NCBI GenBank assembly: GCA_030847615.1 | Contig: JAUMIR010000014.1 | Span: 10,268,501-10,332,500 of the forward strand | Direction of reading: 5' to 3' | Origin: Gambelia wislizenii | Taxonomy: Eukaryota > Chordata > Lepidosauria > Squamata > Crotaphytidae | DNA: 64,000 nt | Shown: piece after piece, positions 44,831 through 62,369 of the stretch | Layout of the letters: each line of letters starts with the position of its first letter | How positions within the stretch are numbered: position 1 is the stretch's first letter | The notes under the pieces: generated by a model | The model's database searches: none | Told to the model about the DNA's origin: nothing | The model's input: only the letters and a program-made list of their open reading frames with translations | Translations under genes and position numbers: made by a program

Positions 44831-45535
44831 CTGGCTGAGTAGGCTAAATGCCCTTCTCTGAACTGCAAATCCCAGGGTTCTACAAGAGGCAGCCATAGAA
44901 GTTAAAGAGGAATAATAGTGCTATAACAGTGTAGTGTGGCAGTCTCACTTTATCACACTACACTGTTATAGTGCTATTATTTCACTTTAAATGCTCTGGC
45001 TGCTTCCTGGGAAATTCTGGGATTTGTAGTTTAGTGAGGCCTAAGAGCTCTCTGGCTGAGAAGGCTAAATGCCCTTCCCTAAACTACAAATCCCAGGGTT
45101 CTACAAGAGGCAGCCATAGCAGTTAAAGAGGAATAATAGCGCTATAACAGTGTAGTGTGACAGTCTCACTTTATCACACTACACTGTTATAGTGCTATTA
45201 TTTCACTTTAAATGCTCTGGCTGCTTCCTGGGAAATTCTGGGATTTGTAGTTTAGTGAGGCCTAAGAGCTCTCTGGCTGAGAAGGCTAAATGCCCTTCCC
45301 TAAACTACAAATCCCAGGGTTCCACAGGAGGCAGGCAGAGCAGTTAAAGTGAAATAATAGTGCTATAACATTGTAGTGTGACAGTCTCAGGATATTATCA
45401 CATACACTATTATTCCACTGACTAAATGCCCCTCCCTGAACTACAAATCCCAGGGTTCCACAGGAGGTAGCCAGAGCAGTTAAAGTGGAATAATAGTGCT
45501 ATAACACTGTAGTGTGACAGTCTCAGTGACTGAAC
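44831..45535 (+). repeat. 221-bp tandem array of a fold-back MITE
   Basis: The phrase CTGGCTGAG..AGGCTAAATG recurs at 44831, 45052 and 45273, exactly 221 bp apart. Each unit is a palindrome: AAACTACAAATCCCAGGGTT and AATAATAGCGCTATAACAGT on one arm, then CACTACACTGTTATAGTGCT and TTCTGGGATTTGTAGTTTAG on the other. The third unit degenerates after about 45390. Copies are very similar, so the amplification is recent. It ends about 0.5 kb from the SCAI promoter. Confidence 0.92.
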
Positions 45536-45639
45536 CTTTTCTTTACCAGGGTCCCCATTTTAAATATCTTTTGTTGCCGTGATCCCAAAGACTTAACTCA
45601 AGATTTAAACCAATAACAGCAGCAATAACAATAATACCA

Positions 45640-45662
45640 GATAATGATGATGATGATGATGA
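45640..45662 (+). repeat. (GAT)n microsatellite
   Basis: AATGATGATGATGATGATGATA, next to a two-copy sequence 'ccatccattaaaccttccct' at 45672 and 45719. Confidence 0.85.
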
Positions 45663-45794
45663 TACAACTATACCATCCATTAAACCTTCCCTTAGGAATT
45701 ATACCATCCACAATTATGCCATCCATTAAACCTTCCCTCGGGAATTATACCATTCACAATTATATCACCCATTAAAATTTTCCTCAGAATAAAA

Positions 45795-45948
45795 CCCCAT
45801 TTTATCCTCACAACGACCCTGTGAGGTAGGTTAAGCTGAAAGTAAGTGAGTGTCCCAAGGTTACTGTGTCATGGTGAAAAAAGAATTGGGATTCAAGTCT
45901 TCCCTGTTCACTGAACATTGTAACCATTACACCAACTGGTTCCTACAG
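45795..45948 (-). mobile_element. tRNA-derived SINE, partial
   Basis: Reverse of the SINE with ATCCTCACAACGACCCTGTG, GTGTCCCAAGGTTACTGTGT and a head AACCATTACACCAACTGG. Confidence 0.75.
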
Positions 45949-46284
45949 GGGTATGAATGGGGCAGCTGTCGGCTCAAATAATTTTAATCATTTATTCATA
46001 TCCATTTTGGCCAACTATCTGATTATTATATTTGCATATAGATAAAAACAAATGTACTGAGGGAAGAAAAATTCTCTATTCTTTGAGAGAAAAGGCAGAA
46101 TGCTGCTCTTAGCATATTTGCCACCCGTGTTTTTTTTAAGCAGCTACATTAAATATAATAAGCTATTTTTAATGGGGCCCAATTAACTGGCACACCTTTT
46201 TCGTTAAATTGATTTCGTTAATTTTTAAAAAATGAACAATTTTGTCCAATAAGTCATTAAAGTTTGGAAGCATTCATTAATTAT
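45949..46284. other. AT-rich spacer
   Basis: No gene or named repeat recognised. Confidence 0.4.
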
Positions 46285-46630
46285 ATTATGGTATGTGTAA
46301 TGTGGTAGAGTGCTTGGGCTAGAAAGAGCCAGGTTCAAATCCCTAGATCATGGGTGGAGACCATGTTACCCTTCCAAGTGTTGTTGGACTGCAAGTCCCA
46401 GCAGCCCTAGCCAGCATAGTCAAGGGTGTGGAATGCTGGGAGTTGCAGTCAAACAGTATCCGGAAGGCTACATGATTCCCACACCATCATAAGGTGATCT
46501 TGAGCCAGTCATGGTCTCTCAGCCTAACCTAACTCAGAAGGTTGTTGTGAGGATGAAAGGTTGGAGAACCATGGTTCTCACCTGGAGTGTTTGCCAGGAA
46601 AGAAAGATATAAATGTAATCAATAAATTAG
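46285..46630 (+). mobile_element. tRNA-derived SINE with nested fold-back MITE
   Basis: tRNA-like head GTAATGTGGTAGAGTGCTTG with box B-like GGTTCAAATCC, then the body CAGCCTAACCTAACTCAGAA, GTTGTTGTGAGGATGAAAGG and the end ATATAAATGTAATCAATAAA. A palindromic hAT-type MITE (46350-46484; arms GGACTGCAAGTCCCAGCAG and GCTGGGAGTTGCAGTC) is inserted after the head. Confidence 0.75.
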
Positions 46631-46639
46631 TAGCATCTT

Positions 46640-46835
46640 GTTGGTGAATTATGGTGGCATAAGTTAGTACAGTACTTGGACAGGAGACCACTAATGAATT
46701 CTGGGTAGGGTAGGCTATATTTCAGAGGAAGGAACTGGCAAAACTACCTCTAAGTGTTCGCTGCATAAGGTAACTATGATACTCATGGTGTTGCCATAAG
46801 TTGACAGGCAATTTGAATTTGTAACCAGCTTCAGC
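46640..46835 (+). mobile_element. 5S-Sauria chimeric SINE, diverged
   Basis: The 5S-derived stretch AAGTTAGTACAGTACTTGGACAG, then the linker (AGAGGAAGGAACTGGCAAAA, CTACCTCTAAGTGTTC) and Bov-B-like tail GTTGCCATAAGTTGACAGGC are in the same order as in the copy at 18245. Confidence 0.75.
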
Positions 46836-46911
46836 CTCATGGTTCCCGTAACAAACAAACACCACAAAACCATCAGCATCTGGTAGCTCCCTTTTCAGTG
46901 GGGTGATAAAT

Positions 46912-47150
46912 ACAGTTGTGCCTCCATATTCACGGATCTGACATTCATGGATTTAAGTATTCACGGCTTGAAAATATTCTTAAAATAATAATAATCCAAA
47001 AAGCAAACCTTTCTTTTGGTATGTCATTGCATATAATGGGACTTGAGTATTCACGGATTTGGGTATTCCTAGACTCATAGAATCATAGAGTTGGAATGGG
47101 GGGTCCTGGAACCAAACCCCAGCAAATATTAAGAGACAACTGTACACTCC
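46912..47150 (-). mobile_element. Tigger/pogo-like MITE
   Basis: ACAGTTGTGCCTCCATATTC, GAAAATATTCTTAAAATAAT, 'ccaaaaagcaaacctt' and, at the right, CCAGCAAATATTAAGAGACAACTG. A short CR1-like phrase CATAGAATCATAGAGTTGGA interrupts it at about 47077. Confidence 0.75.
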
Positions 47151-47157
47151 AGGTTAT

Positions 47158-47392
47158 ACAGTTGTCCCTTCATATTTGCTAAAGTTTGGTTCCAGGACCC
47201 CCCCGTGGATACCAAAATCCGTGAATACTCAAGTCCCATTATATGCAATGGCATAGCAAAATGGTGTCCCTTCTATAAGATGGCAAAATCAAGGTTTGCT
47301 TTTTGGATTATTATTATTTTTTCAAGAATATTTTCGAGATATGAAATCCATGGATACCAAATCCGTGGATACGGAGGGACAACTGTAGTTTA
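47158..47392 (+). mobile_element. Tigger/pogo-like MITE, complete
   Basis: Left terminus ACAGTTGTCCCTTCATATTT and right terminus ACGGAGGGACAACTGTA form the inverted repeat. The interior CAAGTCCCATTATATGCAAT and AAATCAAGGTTTGCTTTT is the family consensus in this window. Confidence 0.85.
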
Positions 47393-47473
47393 AGGGAGCT
47401 ATCCAACGTGCTGAACCAATTTGAGGTATACAGTACTGCTCATCACTTTGGATAGCTCCTTAGACATTCAGAC

Positions 47474-48030
47474 TAGAGATGTGAAGGCCCAGAAAAAAAT
47501 CAGAAAAAAATAGTTTTTTCCAGTTTTTTCCCAAGGCCTTTTTTTGTTTTTTTCCAAAAAATTGAAAAAACGGAAGAGAATGGAATGTTTTATTTTACCA
47601 TGATGAACAAAATCTTTAAGATACGGTGTTCATATATTCTCCAAATCATTTCTAAAAATGTTACTTTTTAATTGCTTTTTTGCCTTCTCCACATAAACTA
47701 AGAAAACCGAAGAGTACAGTTCAGGAGATTGTTGCTCCATTTGTTACAAATATTTTTTTTAAAAAATAAAATAAAAGTAAATTCCGTTTGTAATAACTGA
47801 ATACACTGTATTTTTAATATACCAACTATGATAATTTTATGCCAAATCTAATTGTACATTGTCATTTTTTCTGTTGCTAAAGTACAGAGTGACTTTCAAT
47901 CTGTAAAAAGTGCTAATATTGCATGTTTTTTCAATTTTTCTGAAAATTTCCTTTTTTTCTGAAAAAACCCAGGGGAAATTGTTTTTTCCATGGCTTCAAA
48001 ATTTCAGAAAATTTTACATTTCTAGTTCAG
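47474..48030. mobile_element. AT-rich element with 'CTAGAGATGTGAA' ends (putative)
   Basis: Left ACTAGAGATGTGAAGGCC, right GAAAATTTTACATTTCTAGT. These weak inverted ends flank a very T-rich interior with runs of TTTTTTCC. No protein. Confidence 0.45.
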
Positions 48031-48325
48031 ATTGAAACATGGAGCAGATTCACCACCTCACTGACATGAAAGCCACAACACTGCCACAAACATGTTTTGG
48101 AAGCATCGTTTTCTTATGCAAGTGAACCTTTTACACGCCTAAGTGCAGGCTTTTAAACCTCTTTCTGAGGATTATCCCCTCTGAAATCTCTGTTTCCAGA
48201 TCTAAGATAACACCCCCATGCAAACGTCCTTCAACTAAGGTAAGAAATCTTGGGCCCTCCAGAGGTTTTGCCCTACAACTGCCTTTAGTCCTACCCAAAA
48301 TACTTAATAGTCAGGGAATTGAAAT
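48031..48325. other. Gene-free spacer
   Basis: Nothing recognised. Confidence 0.4.
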
Positions 48326-48329
48326 CCAC

Positions 48330-48880
48330 ACTACACAAGTAGTCCATTTTGACCACATTATTACACTAATGCTATTATTCCCCATGAACAGCTATAACGG
48401 CCTCCTGTGGCATTCTGGGGTTTATAGTTTTGTGAAGCCTAAGAGCTGTCTGGCTAGGAGTTCTAAATGCCCCTCACTAAACTTTATTTATTTAGTTAGT
48501 TATTTAGTTAGTTATACCCCGCTCTTCAGCCACAAGGCTATCAGAGAGACTTACAAATTGTTTTAAGCAATAGCAATTTACACATCTACACTGCATTAAG
48601 CAGTTTCCAATGTGTGTTAGCTAATTGCCCCACAAGCCGGGTACTCATTTTACCGACCTACAAAAGGATGGAAGGCTGAGTGAATCTTGGAGCCTGCTGG
48701 AATCGAACTTGCAACGTGGTGACTTGCAGTACTGGCATTTAACCACTGCGCCACCAGGGCTAAACTGCAAATCCCAGGACTAAACTAAACTAAACTGCAA
48801 ATCCCAGGACTCCACAGGAGGCAGCCGGAGCTGTTAAAGTGGAATAATAGTGCTATAACAGGGTAGTGCAATAAGACTCT
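48330..48880 (+). mobile_element. Fold-back MITE split by a SINE
   Basis: Left arm CACTACACAAGTAGTCC, ACTAATGCTATTATTCC and TGGCATTCTGGGGTTTATAG; right arm GCAAATCCCAGGACTCCACA and AGTGGAATAATAGTGCTATA. The arms are the same family as the 221-bp array. The SINE at 48484-48760 sits between them. Confidence 0.8.
48484..48760 (-). mobile_element. tRNA-derived SINE, complete
   Basis: On the minus strand it starts GCCCTGGTGGCGCAGTGGTT (box A-like) and has GTTCGATTCC (box B) within a tRNA-like head, then ACCCGGCTTGTGGGGCAATT, AATTGCTATTGCTTAAAACA and an A/T-rich TAACTAAATAAATA tail. CTAAACT flanks both sides (48477-48483 and 48760-48766). A functional tRNA gene is ruled out by the SINE body and lack of a folded tRNA 3' half. 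Confidence 0.88.
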
Positions 48881-48884
48881 GAAA

Positions 48885-49445
48885 CTGGATTCTTTGCCAT
48901 GCCTCCTTCCTATGGAATCCTGGGATTTGTAGTTTGGTGAGGCACCAGCACTCTTAGGCAGAGAAGGTTAAAGACCTTGTAAAACTAGAAATGCCACGAT
49001 TCAATAGGAAGGAGCCGTGGAATTTGTCTGGATGCAAGAGTTTACTGCGAGTGGGTGCACATTTTTGCTCATTCACAGCTAAATTGATTTGTCTTCATAG
49101 TTCTGCACATATTTGCATTCATTTGCTTTCATTTGGACTGAGCAGGCACACACGCTCACTAACGGCAATTGAGTGAAAACACACAGCGATGTGAATTCAG
49201 ACGTCCACATGACCGAAAAAGCACATGCATTTTCCAGGAAACGTCAGGGAAAACTGCAAATCCTTTTACTGCACAGTTTGTGGAGTTTTTAGCCCCACTC
49301 CTTCCAATTACCACGAATCTTGTTTGGAGCATGTTGGGACAGATTGCATTCTCTGCGAATTCTGTGGGGAGTTTTTTCATCATCTAGAAGACAACACCAT
49401 AGCAAATAATCCAGTTTCAAACTGGATAATTTGTGTAGTGTGAAT
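48885..49445 (+). mobile_element. Second-family fold-back MITE with 370-bp internal insert
   Basis: The left part (TGGATTCTTTGCCATGCCTC, GGAATCCTGGGATTTGTAG, then ATAGGAAGGAGCCGTGG to about 49020) and the right part (CATAGCAAATAATCCAGTTT to GTGTAGTGTGAATTT) are the two halves of the MITE family repeated at 53072-54480. Between them, about 49021-49395, is unrelated sequence that contains a Cys/His-rich frame. Confidence 0.7.
49225..49443 (+). other. Cys/His-rich open frame inside the MITE, 72 aa
   Basis: The frame includes FYCTVCGVFSPTPSNYHESC followed by LEHVG, and DCILCEFCGEFFHHLED. That is Cys-x2-Cys with downstream His and Cys, and a second Cys-x2-Cys with His-His. A stop precedes the ATG at 49210-49212, so this is a fragment. 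It may be a captured zinc-finger piece or a transposase remnant; its last ~20 residues are MITE sequence. I cannot assign a family. Confidence 0.4.
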
Positions 49446-49574
49446 TTGGCCATAGCCAAAGATCCCCCACCCTTATCTACAATAGGATGATCAGAAGAAA
49501 AGGAGGCCTTTTTTGCATCACATCGTTGTCATACAAGCAACACAACTGTTGGTTTCTGTGGGTTTGAAATGTAA

Positions 49575-49710
49575 TGAAAATGCTAGCCACAGAGGCAGGC
49601 GAAACGTAGGAATTAACTCTTCCAGAACACGGCCCCACAGCCTGGAAAAACCCACAGAAAACCTATGGATGCTGGCCATGAAAGCCCTCAACTTCACAAC
49701 ACAACTATTG
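49575..49710 (+). mobile_element. Fold-back element, single arm
   Basis: GCCACAGAGGCAGGCGAAAC, ACACGGCCCCACAGCCTGG and GATGCTGGCCATGAAAGCCC. Same family as 36291 and 55285, right arm only. Confidence 0.75.
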
Positions 49711-50039
49711 AAGGTACAAAAACCCTTTCCCTTGTGCAACAGGCTGTCTGAATACCTACTGTGCAATCCTATACCTGTCTGCAACAGCTATCCTTTAATT
49801 TTGTCTTGTATTCAGATAGACTGCCTCAGTACACCGAGGCTCCATCCAGCTAGCAGCTGTTAGCAAGCTTACATCATTTATCTACCCTCTTTTCTTTCTT
49901 TAATGCTTTGTGAAATAGCAACCACCTTGACATCTCACAGCGGAGAATTCTGCAATTTAGTTACATATTAATGATGTATTGCAACCAAATACAGTATGGT
50001 CTTGATCTGTCCAAATTAATTTTACACAGCTAAGAGACA

Positions 50040-50100
50040 GAAAGACAGATAGAAACAACAGTCTTGTGGCACATTAAAAGACTGACAAATTCAGGATACT
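50040..50100 (+). repeat. Fragment of the 'cttgtggcac' repeat
   Basis: ACAGTCTTGTGGCACATTAA, AAGACTGACAAATTCAGGAT: same family as 3735-3970. Confidence 0.5.
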
Positions 50101-50267
50101 GCATAGAGGAAAAAAAAACCCTGCATCTTGGAATCCTTTGTTCAGATCCCTCTTTGCTTCTTAAATGACCTCTGAAGATCTTCCCCCAGCAAATGTTTTT
50201 TTACAGGCGGAATCTGTCCTTCAGCAAAATGCCTTGTTGTCATGTTTTTTGTGAGCAACCTTGAATA

Positions 50268-50526
50268 CAGTAGCACCCCTGCATCCGCTGATTCGCCATC
50301 CGTGGATTCAATTATCCGCAGTTTCAGGTTCAGCACAGCTACCATAGAGTCTTCTTAGAAAATGTGTCCTCTCTAGCCATTTTCTAGGTCCTCCAAGGCA
50401 AATCTATGGTATTTTAAATCAGAAGTCCCATTATTGTCAATGGCGTTCGCTATTATCTGTAGATTTCGTTATCTGTGCTGGGGCCCAGAACCAATCCCCC
50501 ATGGATATGGGGGGTCCTACTGTATT
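50268..50526 (-). mobile_element. Tigger-like MITE, same subfamily as 27205
   Basis: Ends ACAGTAGCACCCCTGCATCC and GATATGGGGGGTCCTACTGTA with the shared interior GTCCTCTCTAGCCATTTTCT. Confidence 0.8.
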
Positions 50527-50694
50527 TTTCATTGATAGGCAAGACATGTCAAAGAAAGGAAAATAAAAATAAATAGGTTCATCTATAACTTGTACCCCAC
50601 TAATCATACAGATTATTTTTACTGGGGAGGGGGAAATATTGCAACGTGCAACTCTTTAGTTTAAAAAAGAATCACAGAACCAAATAATTATCAC

Positions 50695-50902
50695 ACTATG
50701 CTGTTATAGCACTATTATTCACTTTAACAGCTGTGGTTGCTTCCTGGGGAATCCTGGGATTTGCAGTTTAGGGAGGGGCATTTAACATTCTCAGCCAAAG
50801 AGCTCTTAAGCCTCACTGAACTACAAATGCCAGATTTCCATGGGATGTTGCCATGGCAGTTAAAGTGGAATAATAATGCTATAACAGTATGTAGTGTGAT
50901 AA
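50695..50902 (+). mobile_element. Fold-back MITE
   Basis: Arms CTATGCTGTTATAGCACTATT with CCTGGGATTTGCAGTTTAG, mirrored by CTGAACTACAAATGCCAGA and GTGGAATAATAATGCTATAA. The right end abuts the CR1 copy. Confidence 0.8.
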
Positions 50903-50904
50903 AT

Positions 50905-51935
50905 AGAAAGGAAGATACCACAAGGGCCATCCAGTCCAACCCCCTGGCATGCAGGAATACACAATCAAAGCATTGCTGACAGATGGCCACCCAGCCTCTG
51001 TTTAAAAACCTCCAAAGAAGGAGACTCCACCACACTACCAGGCAGCACATTCCGAACAGCTCTTACTGCCAGGAAGTTCCTCCTAATGTTTAGATGGAAT
51101 CTCTTTTCCTCTAGTTTGAACCCATTGCTCCATGTCCTAGTCTCTCAAGCTTCAGAAAACAAGCTTGCCCCATCCTCAGTATGACCCCTTCAAATATTTA
51201 AACATGACTATCATGTCCCTTCTCAACCTTCTCTTCTCCCGACCAAACATGCCCAGCTCCCTAAGCCACTCCTCATAGGGCATGGCTTCCAGACCACCCA
51301 CCATCCTGGTTGCCCTCCTCTGGACACATTCCAATATCCTTCCTGAATTGTAGTGCCCAGAACCGGACATAGTATTCCAGGTGAGGCCTGACCAAAGCAG
51401 AATAGAGTGGCACTATTACTTCCCTTGATCTAGACACTATACTCCTATTGATGCAGCCCAGACGCTCATTGGCTTTTTTGGCTGCTGCATCACACTGCTG
51501 ACTCATGTTCAGCTTGTGGTCCACTAAGACTCCTAGATCCTTTTCTCATGTACTGCCCTCAAGCCAGGTGTCACCCATCCTGTATCTATGCATTTTATTT
51601 TTACTACCCAAGTGTAGTACCTTACATTTCTCCCTGCTGAAATTCATTTTGTTAATATTGGCCCAGCTTTCTAATCTGTTGAGGTCATTTTGAATTCTGA
51701 TCCTGTCCTCTGGTGCATTAGCTACCCCTCCTAATTTGGTGCCATCTGCAAATTTGATAAGCATACCCTCTATTCCCTCATCCGAGTCATTGATAAAGAT
51801 CTTGGATAGCACTGGGCCCAGGACAGAACCCTGTGGCACCTCACTAGTCACTTCTCTCCTGGATCAAGAGGAGCCATTGGTGACTACCCTTTGGGTGTCT
51901 GTTATAAAGACACACCCTGTGCTTTAAAAAAACTA
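50905..51935 (-). pseudogene. CR1 LINE, minus strand
   Basis: Minus-strand frames in order: TSEVPQGSVLGPVLSKIFIN (51851), LIKFADGTKLGG (the FADD box has G for the second D), MNFSREKCKVLHLGSKN, then [40 protein letters not shown] and FKYLKGSY (51176). The 3' UTR runs left to about 50905 but the terminal CTATGATT repeats are missing. The altered catalytic box and frame breaks make it dead. Confidence 0.9.
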
Positions 51936-52023
51936 ATTTGCATTTAGTGTATTGCACAACGTGGGTTTATAATTGTTCAGTAATTCGATTGCTATATCTA
52001 CCGCTAGTGCTCATGGATCCAAT

Positions 52024-52122
52024 ACAGTTGTCCATTCATATTCGCTGGGGTTTGGTTCCAGAACTGCCTGTGAATACCCATATCCATGAATACTCAAGTC
52101 CCATTATATAATAATAATAATA

Positions 52123-52155
<33 letters not shown>

Positions 52156-52565
52156 TTTACCGTACCCCTCTGTTAAAAACAATCGGGGCAGCTTACAACA
52201 ATTAAAATGCAACAATGCTGACTAAAATCCCTAAGCACCCCCCCACCCCCCTCCCCCATAAAAAGATATTAAACTAGTATAAAATTAAAAACCACCTAAC
52301 CAAAATCACATAAAAAAAAAACAAATACAAGCAAGACTAAAAGAGGCCAGGAGACACAGCTCCTGAGGCTGGGATCTAATCAGGAAAGGCCTGCCGAAAG
52401 GCATTATATGCAATGGCATAGCAAAATGGTGTCCCTTATATAAGATGGCAAAATCAAAGTTTGCTTTTTTGGATTATTATTTTTTTTTAAAAAAAGAATA
52501 TTTTCAAGCAGTGAATACTGTACTTAAATCCGTAGATACCGAATCAGCGGATACGGAGGGACAAC
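52024..52565 (+). mobile_element. Tigger/pogo-like MITE interrupted by a LINE end
   Basis: Left ACAGTTGTCCATTCATATTC, right GCGGATACGGAGGGACAACT. The MITE is split at CATTATAT by the insertion at 52110-52401. Confidence 0.85.
52110..52401 (-). mobile_element. LINE 3' end with (TTA)n, nested
   Basis: The A/T triplet tract at 52110-52156 is the tail; GGTAAAAATA, GCTGCCCCGATTGTTTTTAA and CTGGCCTCTTTTAGTC follow on the minus strand. CATTATAT at 52102-52109 and 52402-52409 is the target duplication. Confidence 0.8.
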
Positions 52566-52649
52566 TTGTACAGTACAAACCACTGTGGATCAGCTCAAAG
52601 GAAAGGAAAAAACAGCCAGCAGTCTCTAGAGGGCGCTCATTTGATTACA

Positions 52650-52786
52650 TAGACGAAACCATTAGGAGCGGAGGGGGGAGCCTTTTCTCCCCTCGCGTTG
52701 TGCCATCCTTGGTTGAGCCGGCACTCTGGTTTCCTGTTTCTTCTCGGCTTCCGTCCTTTCCTTTCCCGTCTGTGGCTGGCGTCGCG

Positions 52787-52789
<3 letters not shown>
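52650..52789 (+). promoter_or_regulatory. RPL35: RPL35 promoter, TOP-like 5' UTR
   Basis: A modest CpG-rich stretch with no TATA box, followed by pyrimidine-rich sequence (CTTCCGTCCTTTCCTTTCCC at 52748-52767), as expected for a ribosomal-protein mRNA with a 5' terminal oligopyrimidine (TOP) tract that couples translation to growth signalling. The exact transcription start is inferred to lie about 52730-52755. Confidence 0.7.
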
Positions 52790-60496
<7,707 letters not shown>

Positions 60497-60534
60497 GCCT
60501 CATGTGTGCAACTGTTCAAAAATAGCATTTTTCC

Positions 60535-60540
60535 ATTAAA
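60535..60540 (+). terminator. RPL35: RPL35 polyadenylation signal ATTAAA
   Basis: ATTAAA 39 bp after the stop codon, followed by GGTGTTGGTCTTTGG, a GT-rich downstream element. The short 3' UTR is normal for a ribosomal-protein mRNA. Cleavage is expected near 60555. Confidence 0.85.
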
Positions 60541-60869
60541 GGTGTTGGTCTTTGGAAGCTGTTAGCTGTTGTAGCATCTGTTTGATGGCACAGTCCCTCA
60601 TGTATCCGGCAGGGACACCCTTGCAAGATTTGGAAGACAGTGAACTTCTGATATAAGTTTGATACATGATATAAGCTATCCTGACAGATGTGAAGATATG
60701 TGCACTTTGTGTGACAAGTGAAGTCTTGGTGGGTCTGCACTTCACAGTCATAAGAGACAAACACATTTGGAAACCAGGGGAAGATCAGAGAATTCTTTAC
60801 TTCCTTGTAAATACTAAGATTTTTGTCTCATTTGGGTGTAATCAATTTTTTTATACAACTATGTTAGAG

Positions 60870-61098
60870 CTAGCATGGCATAGTGGTTTGAGCATTGGGC
60901 TACAACTTGAGACCAGGGTTCAAATCCCCACTCAGGCATGGAAACTCAGTGGGTGACCTTGGGCAAGTCACACACTCTCAGCCTCAGAGGAAGGCAAAGG
61001 CAAACCCCTTCTGAATAAATTTTGCCAAGAAAACCTCATGATAGGTTTGTTTTAGGGTCACCATAAGTTGGAAACAACTTGAAGGCGCACAACAACGT
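60870..61098 (+). mobile_element. Sauria SINE, full length
   Basis: The best copy in the window: tRNA-like head CATGGCATAGTGGTTTGAGC with box B-like GGTTCAAATCC, middle GTGGGTGACCTTGGGCAAGT and CAGCCTCAGAGGAAGGCAAA, and Bov-B-like tail GGTCACCATAAGTTGGAAAC then ACTTGAAGGCGCACAACAAC. Confidence 0.92.
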
Positions 61099-61329
61099 TA
61101 GAGGAACAGATCCGCAGTTGAATAGGCATCTTATTTGTGATGTATTAGATTTTAAAGCTTTCCTATGGCTAGCCAAGAAACAAGTGTTTCATCTCTTTAC
61201 CCATAACTTGGTAGTTTGCCTTAACTGCATCTGTTTTTTGATACTTCCCTGGCAAATTAATCCTTGGGTATGCCAGCTCTGATACTTCTGAGAGTCTCTA
61301 AAATGACAAATAGCTTTAGGCATACTCAT

Positions 61330-61450
61330 GGTGAGCCAGTGTGGTGTAGTGGTTTGAGTGTTATACTGTGACTCTGGAGACCCAAGTTCAAAACCCTGCT
61401 CAGCCACGGAAACCCACTGGGTGGCCTTGGGCAAGTCGCTCAGCGGAAGG
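61330..61450 (+). mobile_element. Sauria SINE, 5' part
   Basis: GAGCCAGTGTGGTGTAGTGG, GAGACCCAAGTTCAAAACCC and GGTGGCCTTGGGCAAGTCGC; the tail is missing. Confidence 0.85.
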
Positions 61451-61454
61451 CAAA

Positions 61455-62030
61455 GCTTAATCACTAAATTAGATAATGCTGCAAAAGTGACTGGACCAAG
61501 ATCAGTCAATGAATTTAATGGCACAGTTACAGTTTGAACCTGGGGTCTCTTCTGCTTGCAGGCTGAAGTGTACTAGTGCTCCGGTCACCTACTACATTGT
61601 TATGTCTGAAACAGGTGTGGTATTTTCTGTGCAGTAAGTAGTTCTGGGTGGGGGAATCACATAAAATACGGGATTCTGCAAAAAGCAATTTGCAAAGCTC
61701 TCAAGAGGATTTAGGAAAAGGGAATGTCTTACAAGAGTGAACTGAGCTATCTACCTTAGTAACTCTTGCTTTACATTCTAGCTGCTGTGTTCTGTCTATG
61801 ACTAAGCTTTATTGGGGACCAACAACTTGTTTCTCAATGTGTTAGTGATCAGAACCATATTTTAGCTACTATTGGTTCTTTATTTCTTGGAAATTCCCCA
61901 GGGTCCGGCAGCCAATGATTCAAGAATTGGCACTGATCCAGGGACCACCATTTTGAATAGCACTTTAAGTGAATATTGTGATTCCTTCCCGTTACATAAG
62001 GCTATATTTTCCCTATGGAACAAATGATCC
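61455..62030. other. Gene-free spacer downstream of RPL35
   Basis: No exon or repeat recognised. Confidence 0.4.
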
Positions 62031-62034
62031 TGTT

Positions 62035-62165
62035 TGGAATGGGCAACTGTGGCCCTTCCAAGGGTTTTTGGCCCTGCAATTCCCATAAGCCCTACTCACC
62101 ATAGGCAATAGTGAGAATGATGGGACTTGCAGTCCAAAAACCTTGAGGGCCACAGCTGCTTGCTT
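62035..62165 (+). mobile_element. hAT-type fold-back MITE
   Basis: Arms GGGCAACTGTGGCCCTTCCA with GGCCCTGCAATTCCCATAAG, mirrored by GATGGGACTTGCAGTCCAAA and GAGGGCCACAGCTGCTTGC. Confidence 0.75.
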
Positions 62166-62239
62166 CTGCCCTGTAGCTACAATGCAGCCAGGTACTTCTT
62201 TGTGGAAGCAAATAACCAGGATTTTATATTTATACTGGG

Positions 62240-62360
62240 TGTGAAACCTGGGTGCTCCAGATACTGTTGGACTTCAACTGCCATCAGTCCCAAACAATGT
62301 CCAGTGGTCAAGGTATTTTTGTCTAGGAACACCTGGAGGGTCAAAGGTGCCCCACTCTTG
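62240..62360 (+). mobile_element. hAT-type fold-back MITE fragment
   Basis: CCTGGGTGCTCCAGATACTG and GACTTCAACTGCCATCAGTC with an opposing AACACCTGGAGGGTCAAAGG. Confidence 0.6.
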
Positions 62361-62369
62361 GTTTAGATG

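Noticed and set aside
44527..45535. CRISPR-like regularly spaced repeats
   Set aside because: The repeats have no unique spacers. They are tandem copies of a transposon arm in a vertebrate genome.
48484..48760. Functional tRNA gene
   Set aside because: Box A and B are present but the sequence continues into a SINE body and A/T tail and is flanked by a short duplication.
6451..51851. Reverse-transcriptase open frames as host or viral genes
   Set aside because: All match LINE families (Bov-B, CR1, (AG)n-tailed LINE) and are truncated, frameshifted or lack catalytic residues. No retroviral LTR, gag-pro-pol or envelope pattern was seen.
44340..52640. ARPC5L or GOLGA1 exons between the two promoters
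   Set aside because: No frame resembles either protein, and the interval is accounted for mostly by repeats.
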